Notes: generated from the sequence alone by a model not told the origin. DNA of 64,000 bases from G963422445 sp963422445 (GCA_963422445.2 OY729512.2:3038001-3102000), one strand, 5' to 3'; numbered from the stretch's first letter, positions 46,201 to 54,644 are shown. Numbers and translations: made by a program.

Positions 46201-46350
46201 GATGGCCGGGGTGAAACCCTTCCGTATCACTGCCTCGGCCGTGCCCGTTACCGCAGTCATGAATCGGAACGACCCATGAAAATACTGTGGGAGCTCGAGT
46301 GCCCAATGCCCGGGTGGCTCTATCAGGCGGGAAAGGTAGTGGCCGGTTGA
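43225..46350 (+). CDS. PLD nuclease-SF2 helicase-DUF3427 protein
   Basis: A 1041-residue three-domain protein. Residues about 130-280 form a phospholipase-D-like domain with an HKD-type motif (RLHAKAWLFH ... YIGSSNLTH). Residues about 320-690 are an SF2 helicase: Walker A VVAATGTGKT, DEFH box in VVVVDEFHHAA, motif III LLGLTATPERADG and motif VI LQQLGRGLRWA. The remainder fits DUF3427, ending in LFHWESQNTASPDTSSGRRY and GLYQ-like PGWLYQAGK. Such proteins are ATP-driven DNA translocases linked to a nuclease domain and are frequent in defence islands. The gene starts 40 bases after the toxin gene; ATG at 43225 is preferred over the TTG six bases upstream. Confidence 0.88.
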   Translation: MTRRLHSGLYEDLLTSALEAEINARTAEGWWVEVTSADSTIRSELLARHVYHLLRRALEGISEEDGAQPANQVALANRLVEVLVEHGAMADDRVADAARLLLEAVERRALGGAQSAVPRPTLSLRRTGLLVNGRRDVQIASEIAREIPSADRIDLLCAFVRHSGLRLFRAELEERVREGARVRVIASVYTGSTERRALDALVDLGAQVKVSYEVARTRLHAKAWLFHRHSGLHTAYIGSSNLTHTAQVDGLEWNVRVSAAENPEVIERFAATFEQYWQEAEFEDYTPRRDSERLDHALSRQRGDTGIDDGTLLSLLVDVAPKPHQAVALEALEAERLRGYHRNLVVAATGTGKTWIAAFDFKRLRDQGVGRSLLFVAHRDEILRQSQQVFQLVLREPGFGERLVGGERPRAGRHVFASVQSLANRIDEIGPDDFDVVVVDEFHHAAAASYERLLSRLKPQILLGLTATPERADGQSVLQWFDGRIASESRLWDALDQGLLCPFHYFGVNDGTDLSAVRFERGRYVPGELDNVFTGDHVRAVRIRQAVEEFVTDPHQMRALGFCAGIGHAHFMARQFTGFGYPAIALDAGTPRDDRRAALGRLRRGELRAIFAVDLFNEGVDLPEVDTVLMLRPTESATVFLQQLGRGLRWAEGKRVLTVLDFVGQVRREYRYDVRYRALVGGTRHQVERAIEADFPLLPPGCALKLDRIAKETVLRNLRAAVRNARARLADDLRALGPEARLGHFMRDAGAELDEIYARPGSGQCFTELRRRAGFDQGVVDDALLKVIGRLIHVDDRERIEAWRDILVADHSDRISEIPGRQHRLALMLFAVLGGRRQSIDEADQLLKTVRGSPELRREIGDLLEILADRIRTVSRPLDPTGEVPLASHATYTLGEIVAAHRRTDKRGALVFPQGGVLWNEATQTDLLFVTLEKSDRDYSPTTRYADYPISRTLFHWESQNTASPDTSSGRRYVEQPTRGTNVILFVRERKRDGRGETLPYHCLGRARYRSHESERPMKILWELECPMPGWLYQAGKVVAG

Positions 46351-46695
46351 CCACCGGTAAAGCTTGCGCGCTCCACGCGCCGATACCCTTCCTCGCGGCC
46401 AAAGATCGCGCCGGTGCACCCGTCTCACCTCGCGTATCGGTACACGCGGGACGGAGACGGGGTCGTGTTCGAGTAAGTTGACAACGTCCGGGGAGTTCAT
46501 GTCGAAGGCGCAGAACACCTCATGCGCCGCAACCGGTTGAGGATGAAACGCCGAGGAGACGCATCGCGTCCATACACGCGCATGCTGGCGTTGGTCACAG
46601 TGCTCTCGTTCATGCGCAACAGCAGCGTACTCGAATCGAAATTCCGAACGATGCTCGCGACGCGCTCCGTCTTGATTACCATGAATGCCTTACTA
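46351..46695. other. Gap with possible gene remnant before IS630
   Basis: A minus-strand frame of 61 codons (46497-46682) and a neighbouring one containing EVFCAFDMNSPDVVNLLEHD could be parts of a gene cut at 46695 by the IS630 element. I see no family match. Nothing else is evident. Confidence 0.3.
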
Positions 46696-46724
46696 GTGTC
46701 CTGAATCGTAAGTTTCTATTATTA

Positions 46725-48222
46725 GAGCTTCTTGCAAAATTGCCGGCCCGACCGGTTTTTTGCCTTGTCGAGGCTGATTTTGTTGTCGAGGGCCTGGGTT
46801 TCGGGGCCACCTCGTGGTATGTTGTGTTTCTACAATAACAAGATACCAAGGAGGTGACCCCGATGACCCTTGGCTCGACCCTATCCGATCTCTGGCACCG
46901 ATTTCAAGGGGACCTTTTCCCTGCGTTGGCCGAGGCGGTCGGTCCTCTCCTGGAGACGCACAAGCGTTTCGTGACAGCTCTCGATCTCGTCAAGGTGGAG
47001 GGCTTCGTCGATGATGTGTGGACCGGTCCGGGTCGGCCCCGGGAGGATCGCCGGGCGCTGGCCCGTGGCGTCATCGCCAAGGCGGTGTGGGGTCTGCCGA
47101 CGACCCGCCACCTGATCGACAGGCTCAAGGTGGACCCGACGTTGCGCCGGCTGTGCGGCTGGTCGCGTGTCGCGGAGATCCCGCGTGAAGCGACGTTTTC
47201 GCGGGCGTTTGCCGAATGGTCGCAGTCCCGTCTTCCGGAGAGGATGCACGCGGCTCTGGTTGCAGAGACACTGGGCGACGCGCTCATCGGCCACGTGTCG
47301 AGGGCCTCGACGGCCATCGAGGCCCGGGAGACGCCGGCCCCGAAGCCGAAGGCCAGGACGCCGAACCGCAAGCGCGGCCGGCCCCGCAAGGGCGAGGAGA
47401 GGACGAAGGAGCCTGGGCGTCTCGAACAGCAAGCGAACGGGATGGATCTCGATGAGAGGCTCGACGGGCTGCCGAAGGTCTGCGATCACGGGGCAAAGAA
47501 GACTGCCAAGGGGGTCCTGGAGGCTTGGCGCGGTGACAAGCTGCCTATCGACACAGCAGACTGCGGGGTGCCGCTGAGGACCGTTCTAACCGCGGCATCC
47601 GTCCATGACAGCCCGGTCGCGATCCCGCTGGCGATGATGACCGCCGGGCGTGTGACCAATCTCTACGATCTCATGGACGCGGCCTATGATGCCAGGGAGA
47701 TCTACCAGATGAGCGAACGGCTTGGCCATGTGCCGATCATCGATGTCAATCGGCGCCGGGACAAGGACCTCAAGGAGGAGCGAGACCGGGAGGCCCGGGC
47801 CCGGCGTGCAATAGGCCATGTCGATCCCGAGACCGTGCGGTTCCGGATCCGGTCCGGTGTCGAGAGGACCAACGCCCGCCTCAAGGATGAGTTTGGCGGG
47901 CGCCATGTCCGCGTCCGTGGACATTCCAGGGTCGCCTGCCATCTCATGTTCGGCATCCTGGCCCTGGCGGCTGACCAGTTGATACGTCTCGCCGTCCCAT
48001 AGCGCGGCTCCGACAACGCATGCCGACCCTTCGCGGCCCTCTCGAAGAGAGTGGCCCGGAGAGGCGTGTCCCGATGTCCGCAAAGGTCCCTGTTTGTTCT
48101 CATCGTCTCTGATGAGACACCGCGAATCCATGGATTCCGACCTCCAGGTGCAGAGGTGACCGGGATCAACCGACCGATCCGGGCTCACCGGACCCTGGGG
48201 ACAGGAATTTTGCAAGAGGTTC
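46725..48222 (+). mobile_element. DDE-type IS, copy D
   Basis: 1498 bp with ends GAGCTTCTTGCAAAATTGC and AATTTTGCAAGAGGTTC and target duplication ATTA (46721-46724 and 48223-48226). It lies inside the IS630-type element and must be younger than it. Confidence 0.92.
46863..48002 (+). CDS. DDE transposase, copy D, catalytic Asp replaced
   Basis: A full-length 379-residue frame, starting at the ATG 8 bases after GAGG. It matches copy A throughout, but the presumed first catalytic position reads SRASTAIEA instead of SRDSTAIEA: a GAC to GCC type change at about 47308. The second Asp (LYDLMDAAYDA) and Glu (GVERTNARLKDEF) are kept. If the assignment of the catalytic residue is right, the protein is intact but inactive and could act as a competitor of copy A at the ends. 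Confidence 0.85.
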   Translation: MTLGSTLSDLWHRFQGDLFPALAEAVGPLLETHKRFVTALDLVKVEGFVDDVWTGPGRPREDRRALARGVIAKAVWGLPTTRHLIDRLKVDPTLRRLCGWSRVAEIPREATFSRAFAEWSQSRLPERMHAALVAETLGDALIGHVSRASTAIEARETPAPKPKARTPNRKRGRPRKGEERTKEPGRLEQQANGMDLDERLDGLPKVCDHGAKKTAKGVLEAWRGDKLPIDTADCGVPLRTVLTAASVHDSPVAIPLAMMTAGRVTNLYDLMDAAYDAREIYQMSERLGHVPIIDVNRRRDKDLKEERDREARARRAIGHVDPETVRFRIRSGVERTNARLKDEFGGRHVRVRGHSRVACHLMFGILALAADQLIRLAVP

Positions 48223-48228
48223 ATTATA

Positions 48229-49327
48229 CTAGATTTTCTGCAATCTCGAGAGTTCTGAGGCAGAAGCGTTTGATGGCGGCGAGGATTTCGTCGGCCGACT
48301 TGTGCCACCGGAACGGTCTGGGGTTCTGATTGACAGTGTCGAGGCAGTCGAGATCGCCTGTTCGAGCTCCTGTGTCGAGCGGTGGATGCCCCGCCGCAGT
48401 TGCTTTTCGGTGATGTCCGCGAAGAACCGCTCAACTTGATTGAGCCAAGATCCGGATGTCGGTGTGACGTGGGCATGCCAGCGCGGGCGGCGGGCGAACC
48501 CGTCGCGGATCATTTGCGTCTTGTGAGTGGCGTCGTTGTCCATGACGATATGACTGTCGAGGTCATCGGGCACGGCCTTCTCGATCTGGTTGAGGAACTT
48601 GCGGAATTCCGTGCTGCGGTGGCGGCGGTAGCATCGGCCGATGATCTTGCCGGTCGCGACGTCAAGCGCAGCAAACAGTGAAGTTGTGCCGTTACGCTTG
48701 TCGTCGTGAGTGCGGCGGTCCATCTGTCCGGGGCGCATGGGCAGCAACGGCTGGGTTCGGTCAAGGGCTTGGACCTGACCCTTCTCGTCGACGCACAGCA
48801 CCATGGCGTGTTGCGGAGGATCAAGATACAGGCCGACAATATCCCGGACCTTGTCCACGACCATCGCATCCTTCGATACCTTGAAGGTCTCGCTGCGGTG
48901 GGGCTGCAGGGGAAAGGCCCGCCAGATGCGGTGAACCGTCGAAGGAGCGTACCCGACCGCATCAGCCATGGAGCGCAAGCTCCAGTGTGTGGCGTCCCTG
49001 GGCGTTTCCTCCAGTGTCTTGCGCACGACCGCGGCGACAGCGTCATCGGAGAGCTTCCGCGGCGCGTCATGCAGCCCGTCCAGCCCCTTGTCCTGCGAAA
49101 CGCTTGCGCCACTTGCTGACGGTCAGAGGTGTGACCGCGAGGATGTCTGCAATGTTCAGGTTGCTCTTCCCGTCGGCCGCCAGCAACACAATGCGGGCCC
49201 GCCGGGCCAGGCTCTGCCAGACCTTCTGCCCACGCGAAAGCCGTTCCAGCGCGCTGCGCTCCGCCTCGGTCAGCTCGATTTTCACCGCAACTCTCATGAT
49301 CCTGTCCCCCCGTGTCGGAAGCCTCAC
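48229..49327 (-). pseudogene. IS630-family transposase, frameshifted
   Basis: The N-terminal 80 residues (from about 49294, MRVAVKIELTEAERSALERL) have the HTH; a shift near 49075 in the run after RFAGQG moves the following part into another frame. The DDE part (48229-49026) retains VLCVDEKGQVQALDRTQP, HIVMDNDATHKT and SWLNQVERFFADI. A second shift near 48340 changes the last about 35 residues. About 70% similar by eye to the intact transposase at 25362. Confidence 0.82.
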
Positions 49328-49361
49328 CCACCACTATACATATTTATCGATCAGGACACTA

Positions 49362-50208
49362 GATAGTGTCGTCATGAGTGATGTTCATCTGTCCTATCTG
49401 TCGAACTCACTCGATGGTTCTTGGAGGCGACTCATGGGAATGGCTCATCGGTGTCACGACATTTCGGACAGGGTCTGGCTGTTGCTGGAGCCTCATCTGC
49501 CTGGTCGAGCGGGAAGTTGGGGTGGGGCGGCACAGGATAATCGACGGTTCATTAATGCTGTCTTCTGGATTCTGCGTACCGGCGCTCCCTGGCGTGATGT
49601 GCCGCCAGACTATGGAGACTGGAAAAATACCCATCGTCGGTTCTGTCGCTGGCGGGACAAGGGGCTCTGGGGGGCGTTGCTGGAGCCTCTGGTGGATGAG
49701 CCGGACGATGAGTGGCTGATGATTGACGCCAGTCATCTCAAGGTACATCCCCATGCGAGCGGTGCGGTCGGTGGCCATCAGGCGATGGGTCGCACAAAAG
49801 GGGGCTGAACACGAAGCTGCATCTGGCTGTGGACGCACATGGGATGCCGGTGCGGGTGTTGGTGACCGAGGGGACGGCAGCAGATTGCAGTCAAGCGGTC
49901 GAGCTGATTGAAGGGATAGATGCCGAGTATTTGTTGGCGGACAAGGCCTATGACACGAATGCCATCCTGTCTTATTGTGAGGAGCATGAAGTCATTCCAG
50001 TGGTTCCGCCGAAGCGCAACCGCCAGCACCCCAGAGCGTATGATGTCCATCTCTATCGACACCGGCATTTGGTGGAGAACGCGTTTCTGTGGCTCAAGCG
50101 TTGGCGTGGGATTGCCACACGATACGCCAGGAATGCCGCATCATTATCTTGCCTCGGTGCAGATTCGGTGTCTGGCACTCTGGGCTGGTATTTCGTGACG
50201 ACACTATC
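49362..50208 (+). mobile_element. IS5-family (IS427 group) element
   Basis: An 847-bp element with inverted ends GATAGTGTCGTCA and TGACGACACTATC; TA at 49360-49361 and 50209-50210. It used the TA bordering the IS630 element as target and truncates the DUF4238 gene on its right. Confidence 0.92.
49435..50198 (+). pseudogene. IS427-group transposase, two-frame, with extra shift
   Basis: OrfA (49435-49808) has the DUF4096 region GAPWRDVPPDYGDWKNTHRRF and Asp in WLMIDASHLKVHPHASG. OrfB continues at KGGLNTKLHLAVDAHG with Asp in LLADKAYDTN and Glu in HLVENAFLWLKRWRGIATRY. The change at CACAAAAGGGGG (about 49794-49805) matches the slippery A/G run used for programmed frameshifting in this group. 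A further shift near 50145 spoils the last 15 residues, whose normal form (YLASVQIRCLALWAGIS) is in another frame. Activity is uncertain. Confidence 0.8.
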
Positions 50209-50210
50209 TA

Positions 50211-50885
50211 GGGGCCGATGGGCAACGAGAGCACGAAGTTCGAATCGTCCTTGCTGGTCGTGGTGATGCAGGGACGGTCTGAGAGCAACAAGTGTTTCTT
50301 CTGACCGCTGAAGTCCCACAGCATCCACTTCATGTGCAGCAGATCCTCGGCGAGCTTCGGACTGGTGATGAATGCAGGCAAGGACAGCTTTCCGAAGTTC
50401 TTGATGAACCCTGGAAGATTAGCTTCAAGCCACTTCGTCAACGTCGGGGGATCAGAGGCATCGGCAAGTGCCTCGTACTCCTCGGGCTTGTCCGCAAGCG
50501 AGGCCTTGATGTGATCTTGGCCGAGCTCCTGAATGAGAGCAACAGCCTCCGGCGTACGCGAAAGAAGCGAAGTGACGAAGCATGACCAGCTGACCCGATC
50601 CTGTTCCGTGAGATCAGGAAACCCCGTGGTCGCGAGCTTCCGCAGGACGTTGGCAGCGGAATTGTCAAGCTGCTGTAGGAATTCCGTCTCCACTGCCTGT
50701 CGACCGATCCCCGCGACCGAGGGCTCGGTGAGCGCGTAGAGATCTTGCTCGTACCCGGTAGACTTGGGAGCCCAGCGCTTGGAAGGAAGCTCCTCGATAT
50801 CGAGCCGAAAGGCCTCGACCATTCGGTCGCTTGAAGTGTCGGCCCATTCTCTCAGGAGGAGCTCCGGAACGTGGTGGTGGCGCAT
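50211..50885 (-). CDS. DUF4238 protein, C-terminus removed by IS
   Basis: 225 codons from the ATG at 50885, open to the IS427 border. The N-terminal MRHHHVPELLLREWAD is the DUF4238 signature (HHxVPxxxLRxW), and the last visible part KHLLLSDRPCI with FVLSLPIGP corresponds to the family's conserved SDxP and LPLS-type regions. Usual family length is near 280-300, so roughly 50-70 residues are lost. Function of the family is unknown; members occur in defence and mobile islands. An extension of 12 codons upstream is possible but has no better ribosome site. Confidence 0.72.
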
Positions 50886-51012
50886 GTTGCGGTCAGCCTG
50901 AAGAGATTCGCCCAAGTGCACGCCAGTGAAGCCTACTTAGGCGCGATGATGCGGCAGTGTCCAGTCGCCCACCAGCGCGCGCCGTTGGTGCCCCACGGAT
51001 GCCGAGGAGTAA

Positions 51013-52234
51013 TACCAAGCGCGCTCCAAATTGACTCACCATCCCAATATGTTGGGGTGACGGTCCGGACGACCTTCATAGACTGTGGTGATCGACTCAC
51101 CAGCGCCGGAGGATGACGATGAGTGCGGCAACGCCGATAACCTGGACGGCACACACAGCGGACGAGCTCCACGCGCTTTCGAGGCACTGCGGGGACGCGA
51201 AGCAAGCGTCGCGCGCGCGTGCGCTCGCCATGATCATGGAGGGTGCGTCTCGCACGGAGGCGGCTCGGGCGCAGGGCATGGAGCTTCAAATCCTGCGCGA
51301 CTGGGTGTTGCGCTACAACACGGAGGGCTTCGACGGCCTCGCGGATCTCCCGCGCGGCGGGAGCGAGGGCCGGTTGACGGACGCGCAGATCGCCGAGATC
51401 GGCGCCTGGATCGAGGCGGGTCCCGAGCTTGAGCGGGACGGTGTGACGCGCTGGCGCGTTCAGGACATCTTACGGAAAATCGAGGAGGCCTTCGGGGTCA
51501 TCTATACGGAGAGCGGTGCCCGTATGATGCTCCGAAGGGCCGGGTTTCGCTTTGTCTCGGGGCGGCCGGTCCACCCCAAAGCCGACGCGGAGCGGCAGAG
51601 GTCGTTCGTGGCGGAGTTCGAGGCACAGTTGACGTCGGCGCTCAGCTCTGAGGCGCTGGCGGGTCCGATAGAAATCTGGTTCCAGGACGAAGCGCGCATC
51701 GGCCAGAAGGGGATGACGACACGGGTCTGGGCGAATGGGAAGCAGCGTCCGCGCATCCTGCGCGACCATCGCTATGGCTACGTCTATCTGTTCGGCGCCA
51801 CCTGCGCAGAGCGCGGCGTCGGCATCGCCCACGTGGCGGACAGGGCGAACACGGCGTCGATGAACGAGCATCTGGCGGCGATCGGCGCGGCCGTGGCGCC
51901 GGGTGCGCACGGCGTGATTGTGCTGGACGGGGCGGGCTGGCATCGCTCGGGCGACCTTCTCGTTCCCCCCAACCTGACGCTCGTGCATCTGCCGCCCTAC
52001 AGTCCGGAACTCAATCCGATGGAGCAGATCATTCTGTTCCTGAAATCGAACCGCTTCGCCAACCGCGTGTTCAAGGATGTCTCCGCCCTGAGGGATGCCT
52101 GCTGGACGGGGTGGCAATGGCTGACCGACCAGCCCGACGTCATCACCAATACGACCCGGCGCAGCTGGGCCGTAGCCCCATCGTGCTGATCCCGATGCCT
52201 CACTGTATCGGTTCATATGACTTGCGTTTGGTAT
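51013..52234 (+). mobile_element. IS630-family element, copy 2, complete
   Basis: Ends TACCAAGCGCGC (left) and the inverse of TACCAAACGCAAG (right), each at TA. It is near identical to the partial copy at 1-588 and lies in inverse orientation to it about 50 kb away. Confidence 0.9.
51119..52189 (+). CDS. IS630-family transposase (intact)
   Basis: A 356-residue protein. HTH in residues about 35-70 (SRTEAARAQGMELQILRDWVL), then the DDE domain: Asp in IWFQDEARIGQKG, Asp in GVIVLDGAGWHRS and Glu in LPPYSPELNPMEQIILFLK, all in normal spacing. No frame defects, so potentially active. Start chosen at the second ATG, 6-7 bases after GGAGG; the first ATG (51113) is too close. Confidence 0.92.
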   Translation: MSAATPITWTAHTADELHALSRHCGDAKQASRARALAMIMEGASRTEAARAQGMELQILRDWVLRYNTEGFDGLADLPRGGSEGRLTDAQIAEIGAWIEAGPELERDGVTRWRVQDILRKIEEAFGVIYTESGARMMLRRAGFRFVSGRPVHPKADAERQRSFVAEFEAQLTSALSSEALAGPIEIWFQDEARIGQKGMTTRVWANGKQRPRILRDHRYGYVYLFGATCAERGVGIAHVADRANTASMNEHLAAIGAAVAPGAHGVIVLDGAGWHRSGDLLVPPNLTLVHLPPYSPELNPMEQIILFLKSNRFANRVFKDVSALRDACWTGWQWLTDQPDVITNTTRRSWAVAPSC

Positions 52235-52489
52235 AAGAAGTTCTGCCAGCGCGGCCGGATCAGCCGGGGATAGATCTTTCTTGCCATGTAGCCGTTATTT
52301 TTCAACGAAAAAGGACGGCACGCTGTCAGTCAGGCACCAGCGAGTCAATGACGCGACGCGACGCCGCTTGCCGACAATCCATTCCTCCCATCCGCAATCA
52401 CCGGGCGCTACCACCCGCTCGGTGCACCAGTCTCTGCACGCTCCGGGTCTCGAGGTGGTGCTCATCAACCCGCTGGCGTACACGCCGCT

Positions 52490-52560
52490 TCGCCGAGGCG
52501 GTTGGCCATCCTCGACCGCCTCGTCCATGCTGCCTTCGGCATCGAACTCACCGGCCCATC
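52490..52560 (+). pseudogene. IS21-type IstB remnant
   Basis: ILDRLVHAAFGIELTGPSM corresponds to the C-terminal end of IstB helper ATPases (typical form ILDRLVHNAHRIELKGESM). Only this short tail remains and it runs into an integrase remnant. 52235-52490 contains no gene that I recognise. Confidence 0.5.
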
Positions 52561-52825
52561 CATGACTGCCGGCAGCAATTTCGCTTCCCCGGCGCTGGCG
52601 CTCGGCGAGAGCCTGCCCATGATCGGGCGCCTGCTTGGTCATTCGGAGGTGCAGACCACGAAGCGGTATGCTCATCTCGCCTCGGACGGGGTGAAGGAAT
52701 CGGTGGTGAGTATCTCGGAGAGCATTGCAGCAGATGTATTGACCGGATATCCGGGGCAGGAAGGAAACTCAAGGGGTCTTATGATCATTACTTGACGAGT
52801 GGAAGGTAATTGACATGATGGCAGG

Positions 52826-53050
52826 ATGAAATGGAGAGGTCCGCTCGCTTCGACGGTTTCCATCGTCATCGTCTTGTGCATCGGATTCTGGATGGAGCCG
52901 ATGTTCCCTCTAGGCGGCGATCGGTGGCTGATTGGGGCCGTGATAGGCGCTGTCGTGCTCGTTACGATCTATAGCGCGCCCGCTTGGCGATGGCTGAAAG
53001 AACGACCGCGCGCGACAAAGACCGCGGCCCGAAACTGGTGGATTATTTGA
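52826..53050 (+). CDS. Small membrane protein, transposon passenger
   Basis: A 74-residue protein with two predicted transmembrane helices (about residues 8-24 and 36-53) and a basic C-terminal tail (RWLKERPRATKTAARN). No family recognised. It starts 53 bases inside the transposon end and overlaps the following gene by about 60 bases in another frame, an overlap unusual for unrelated genes and possibly meaning a joint unit. Confidence 0.5.
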   Translation: MKWRGPLASTVSIVIVLCIGFWMEPMFPLGGDRWLIGAVIGAVVLVTIYSAPAWRWLKERPRATKTAARNWWII

Positions 53051-53259
53051 CCGCCTGCATGATTGCCAACAGTTACATTGATCCCGACAACACGATGCGG
53101 GCTGGGGTACGGATCACCGTGCGGAGTCAGATTCTCACGAAGTTCGAGTCCGTGGTAGGGGCGAAGGTCGGCGCCGAATACAACCGCGATCTTCTGCACC
53201 AATGGTTTCAGAAAAACGTGGCGCGCACACTCGTGAACCATCAAGACGAGATCACATGA
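52990..53259 (+). CDS. Hypothetical protein, transposon passenger
   Basis: An 89-residue soluble protein beginning MAERTTARDKDRGPKLVDYL. It reads like a normal globular sequence (TVRSQILTKFESVVGAKVGAEYNRDLLHQWFQK), but no domain is recognised. It follows the membrane protein gene with overlap. A role in transposition is possible, but unrelated cargo is equally possible. Confidence 0.5.
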   Translation: MAERTTARDKDRGPKLVDYLTACMIANSYIDPDNTMRAGVRITVRSQILTKFESVVGAKVGAEYNRDLLHQWFQKNVARTLVNHQDEIT

Positions 53260-53367
53260 TGCGCGTGTCACAGTTGAAGTTTAACGCGCAAATATTCCAT
53301 GCCTCGCATGATCGGCAAATTGTCACCAGTCCGTATCGTGCGGCTTGACCAATTGAGGGAGGAAGAC

Positions 53368-53571
53368 ATGACCCGAGGAGTCCCTGTTCTCGACCCGGCA
53401 GTGCACCTGAAGGGCGCGACGCCTGAGAAACTGGCCCGCGCCCTGTTCCGTCGCGTAGAGCCTCTACCGCCCCGCGTTGGACAGACCGTTGCCGGCGATG
53501 AGGTCGCGGTAGAGGAGATTACGACTGACGAGGCGAACGACGGTGTCGCGCATCTGGGCAAGCGTTCCTGA
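53368..53571 (+). CDS. Short protein with GATPEKLARAL motif
   Basis: 67 codons with a good ribosome site (GAGGGAGGA, seven bases before the ATG). The first part (MTRGVPVLDPAVHLKGATPE and KLARALFRR) is a motif I have seen in many short uncharacterised alphaproteobacterial proteins. The second half lies opposite to the transposase C-terminus, so its end is set by transposase sequence. Function unknown. Confidence 0.45.
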   Translation: MTRGVPVLDPAVHLKGATPEKLARALFRRVEPLPPRVGQTVAGDEVAVEEITTDEANDGVAHLGKRS

Positions 53572-54442
53572 GTCGCGACCGTTGTGCTTTCCAGCGAACT
53601 CCCGGACGTAGCGGTCAAGATGCTTCGGGCTGATCTTGTGGAACGTGCCAGCGTGCGCCCGCTTCAGCATCGACCAGAAGCTCTCGATCCCGTTGGTATG
53701 AGCCTGCCCGCGAACGTACTCGGAAACGGAGTGCTTGACCGCCTCATGCTCGCGTTCGATCCCCTTGTAGGCCGCCGCCTCATCCGTATAGACCTTGGCG
53801 TCTTCCTCGGTGTTTTCCTCGACGAAATCCTGCAACGTCTCGGAATCGGTCTCTGTGATGACCTCCGCCCGGACCTGTTTCGTCTCCCGGTCCTTCATGC
53901 CGATCACCGCCGTCTTGCCCACGGCGCCCCGGCCCGTGCCCGCCAGTTCCTTACCGCTTGGCGTTCGACATGTTCTTGCGCTTTCCCCCAATGTAGGTCT
54001 CGTCCACCTCGACCGGGCCGTCGAAAGGCTGCTCGCCGTCATCCTCGCCCCAGGCTTCGCGGATACGGTGAAGCATGACCCACGCGGCGCGCTGCGAGAC
54101 GCCGATATCCCGGTGCAGCTTCATGCTGGACACGCTTTTGAGCGAGGTCAGGCAGAGGTAGATCGCGATCGCCCACTTGCGCATCGAAATGTTGGACCGC
54201 GCCATGGGAGTTCCCGTGCGAACCGAGAAATAGGACCGGCAGCCCTTGCACCAATAGGGCATGGGCTTTGCGTTCGGAACGTCCTTGGTTTCGGTCGATC
54301 CGCACTTGGAACAGTGGCGACCGGCTTCCCAGACCACCGACTCGAACCACTTTGTGGCCGCTTCCTCGATCGGAAACATGTCCATCAACTCGACGATGGT
54401 CAGCCCTTCGCGATAGGATTTTCCGGGTGCTTTCTTCGCCAT
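53464..54442 (-). pseudogene. IS1595-family transposase, one frameshift
   Basis: The N-terminal part (53951-54442) has the zinc ribbon CSKCGS ... CKGC, VRTGTPMARSNI, SLKSVSSMKLHRDIGVSQRAAW and Asp in VEVDETYIGGKRKNM. A single added T in CGGTAAGGAACTGG (about 53950) ends it; the next frame continues KELAGTGRGAVGKTAV, Asp in VYTDEAAAYKG and NGIESFWSMLKRAHAG (third catalytic position Glu) to 53464. One base restores the complete protein, so it may be recently inactivated or a sequencing error. Confidence 0.88.
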
Positions 54443-54644
54443 TTCCCGTCTCCCCCTGACACTCCGAATATAGGGATCCAGACAGCGAACATCAAGTAAT
54501 GATCATAAGTCCCAAACTCAATGGCGGAGGACCGGGCCAGGAAGGAGGATGGACGGTCAGCGTAAAGACGCGTTGCGCATTCGAAGACTCGTGCATCGAT
54601 TGGAAGACATTCGGTAGAACGCACGCTCACAGGAGGGCAGCGAC

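Larger units (their letters stand above)
46696..49359 (-). mobile_element. IS630-family element (third type), decayed, with nested IS copy D
   Basis: Ends GTGTCCTGA at 46696 and CAGGACAC ending at 49359, with TA at 46694-46695 and 49360-49361. Copy D of the 1.5-kb DDE IS (46725-48222) is inserted about 30 bp inside its end. It is related to the intact element at 25302-26479. Confidence 0.88.
52773..54513. mobile_element. IS1595-family transposon with passenger genes
   Basis: A 1741-bp unit with about 22-bp inverted ends (CTTATGATCATTACTTGA shared) and an exact 8-bp target duplication AAACTCAA (52765-52772 and 54514-54521), the duplication length usual for IS1595. The right 980 bp encode the transposase on the minus strand; the left 750 bp carry two or three short plus-strand genes. 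Confidence 0.88.
52575..54565 (+). pseudogene. Tyrosine recombinase C-terminal remnant, split by IS1595 transposon
   Basis: Plus-strand codons from about 52575: FASPALALGESLPMIGRLLG, then HSEVQTTKRYAHL with the nucleophile Tyr. The frame is interrupted at 52772 by the IS1595 transposon and, after removing it and one 8-bp repeat, continues in frame with NSMAEDRARKEDG to TAA at 54563-54565. The N-terminal and most of the catalytic domain are missing. It marks a former integrative element next to the defence genes. Confidence 0.65.
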
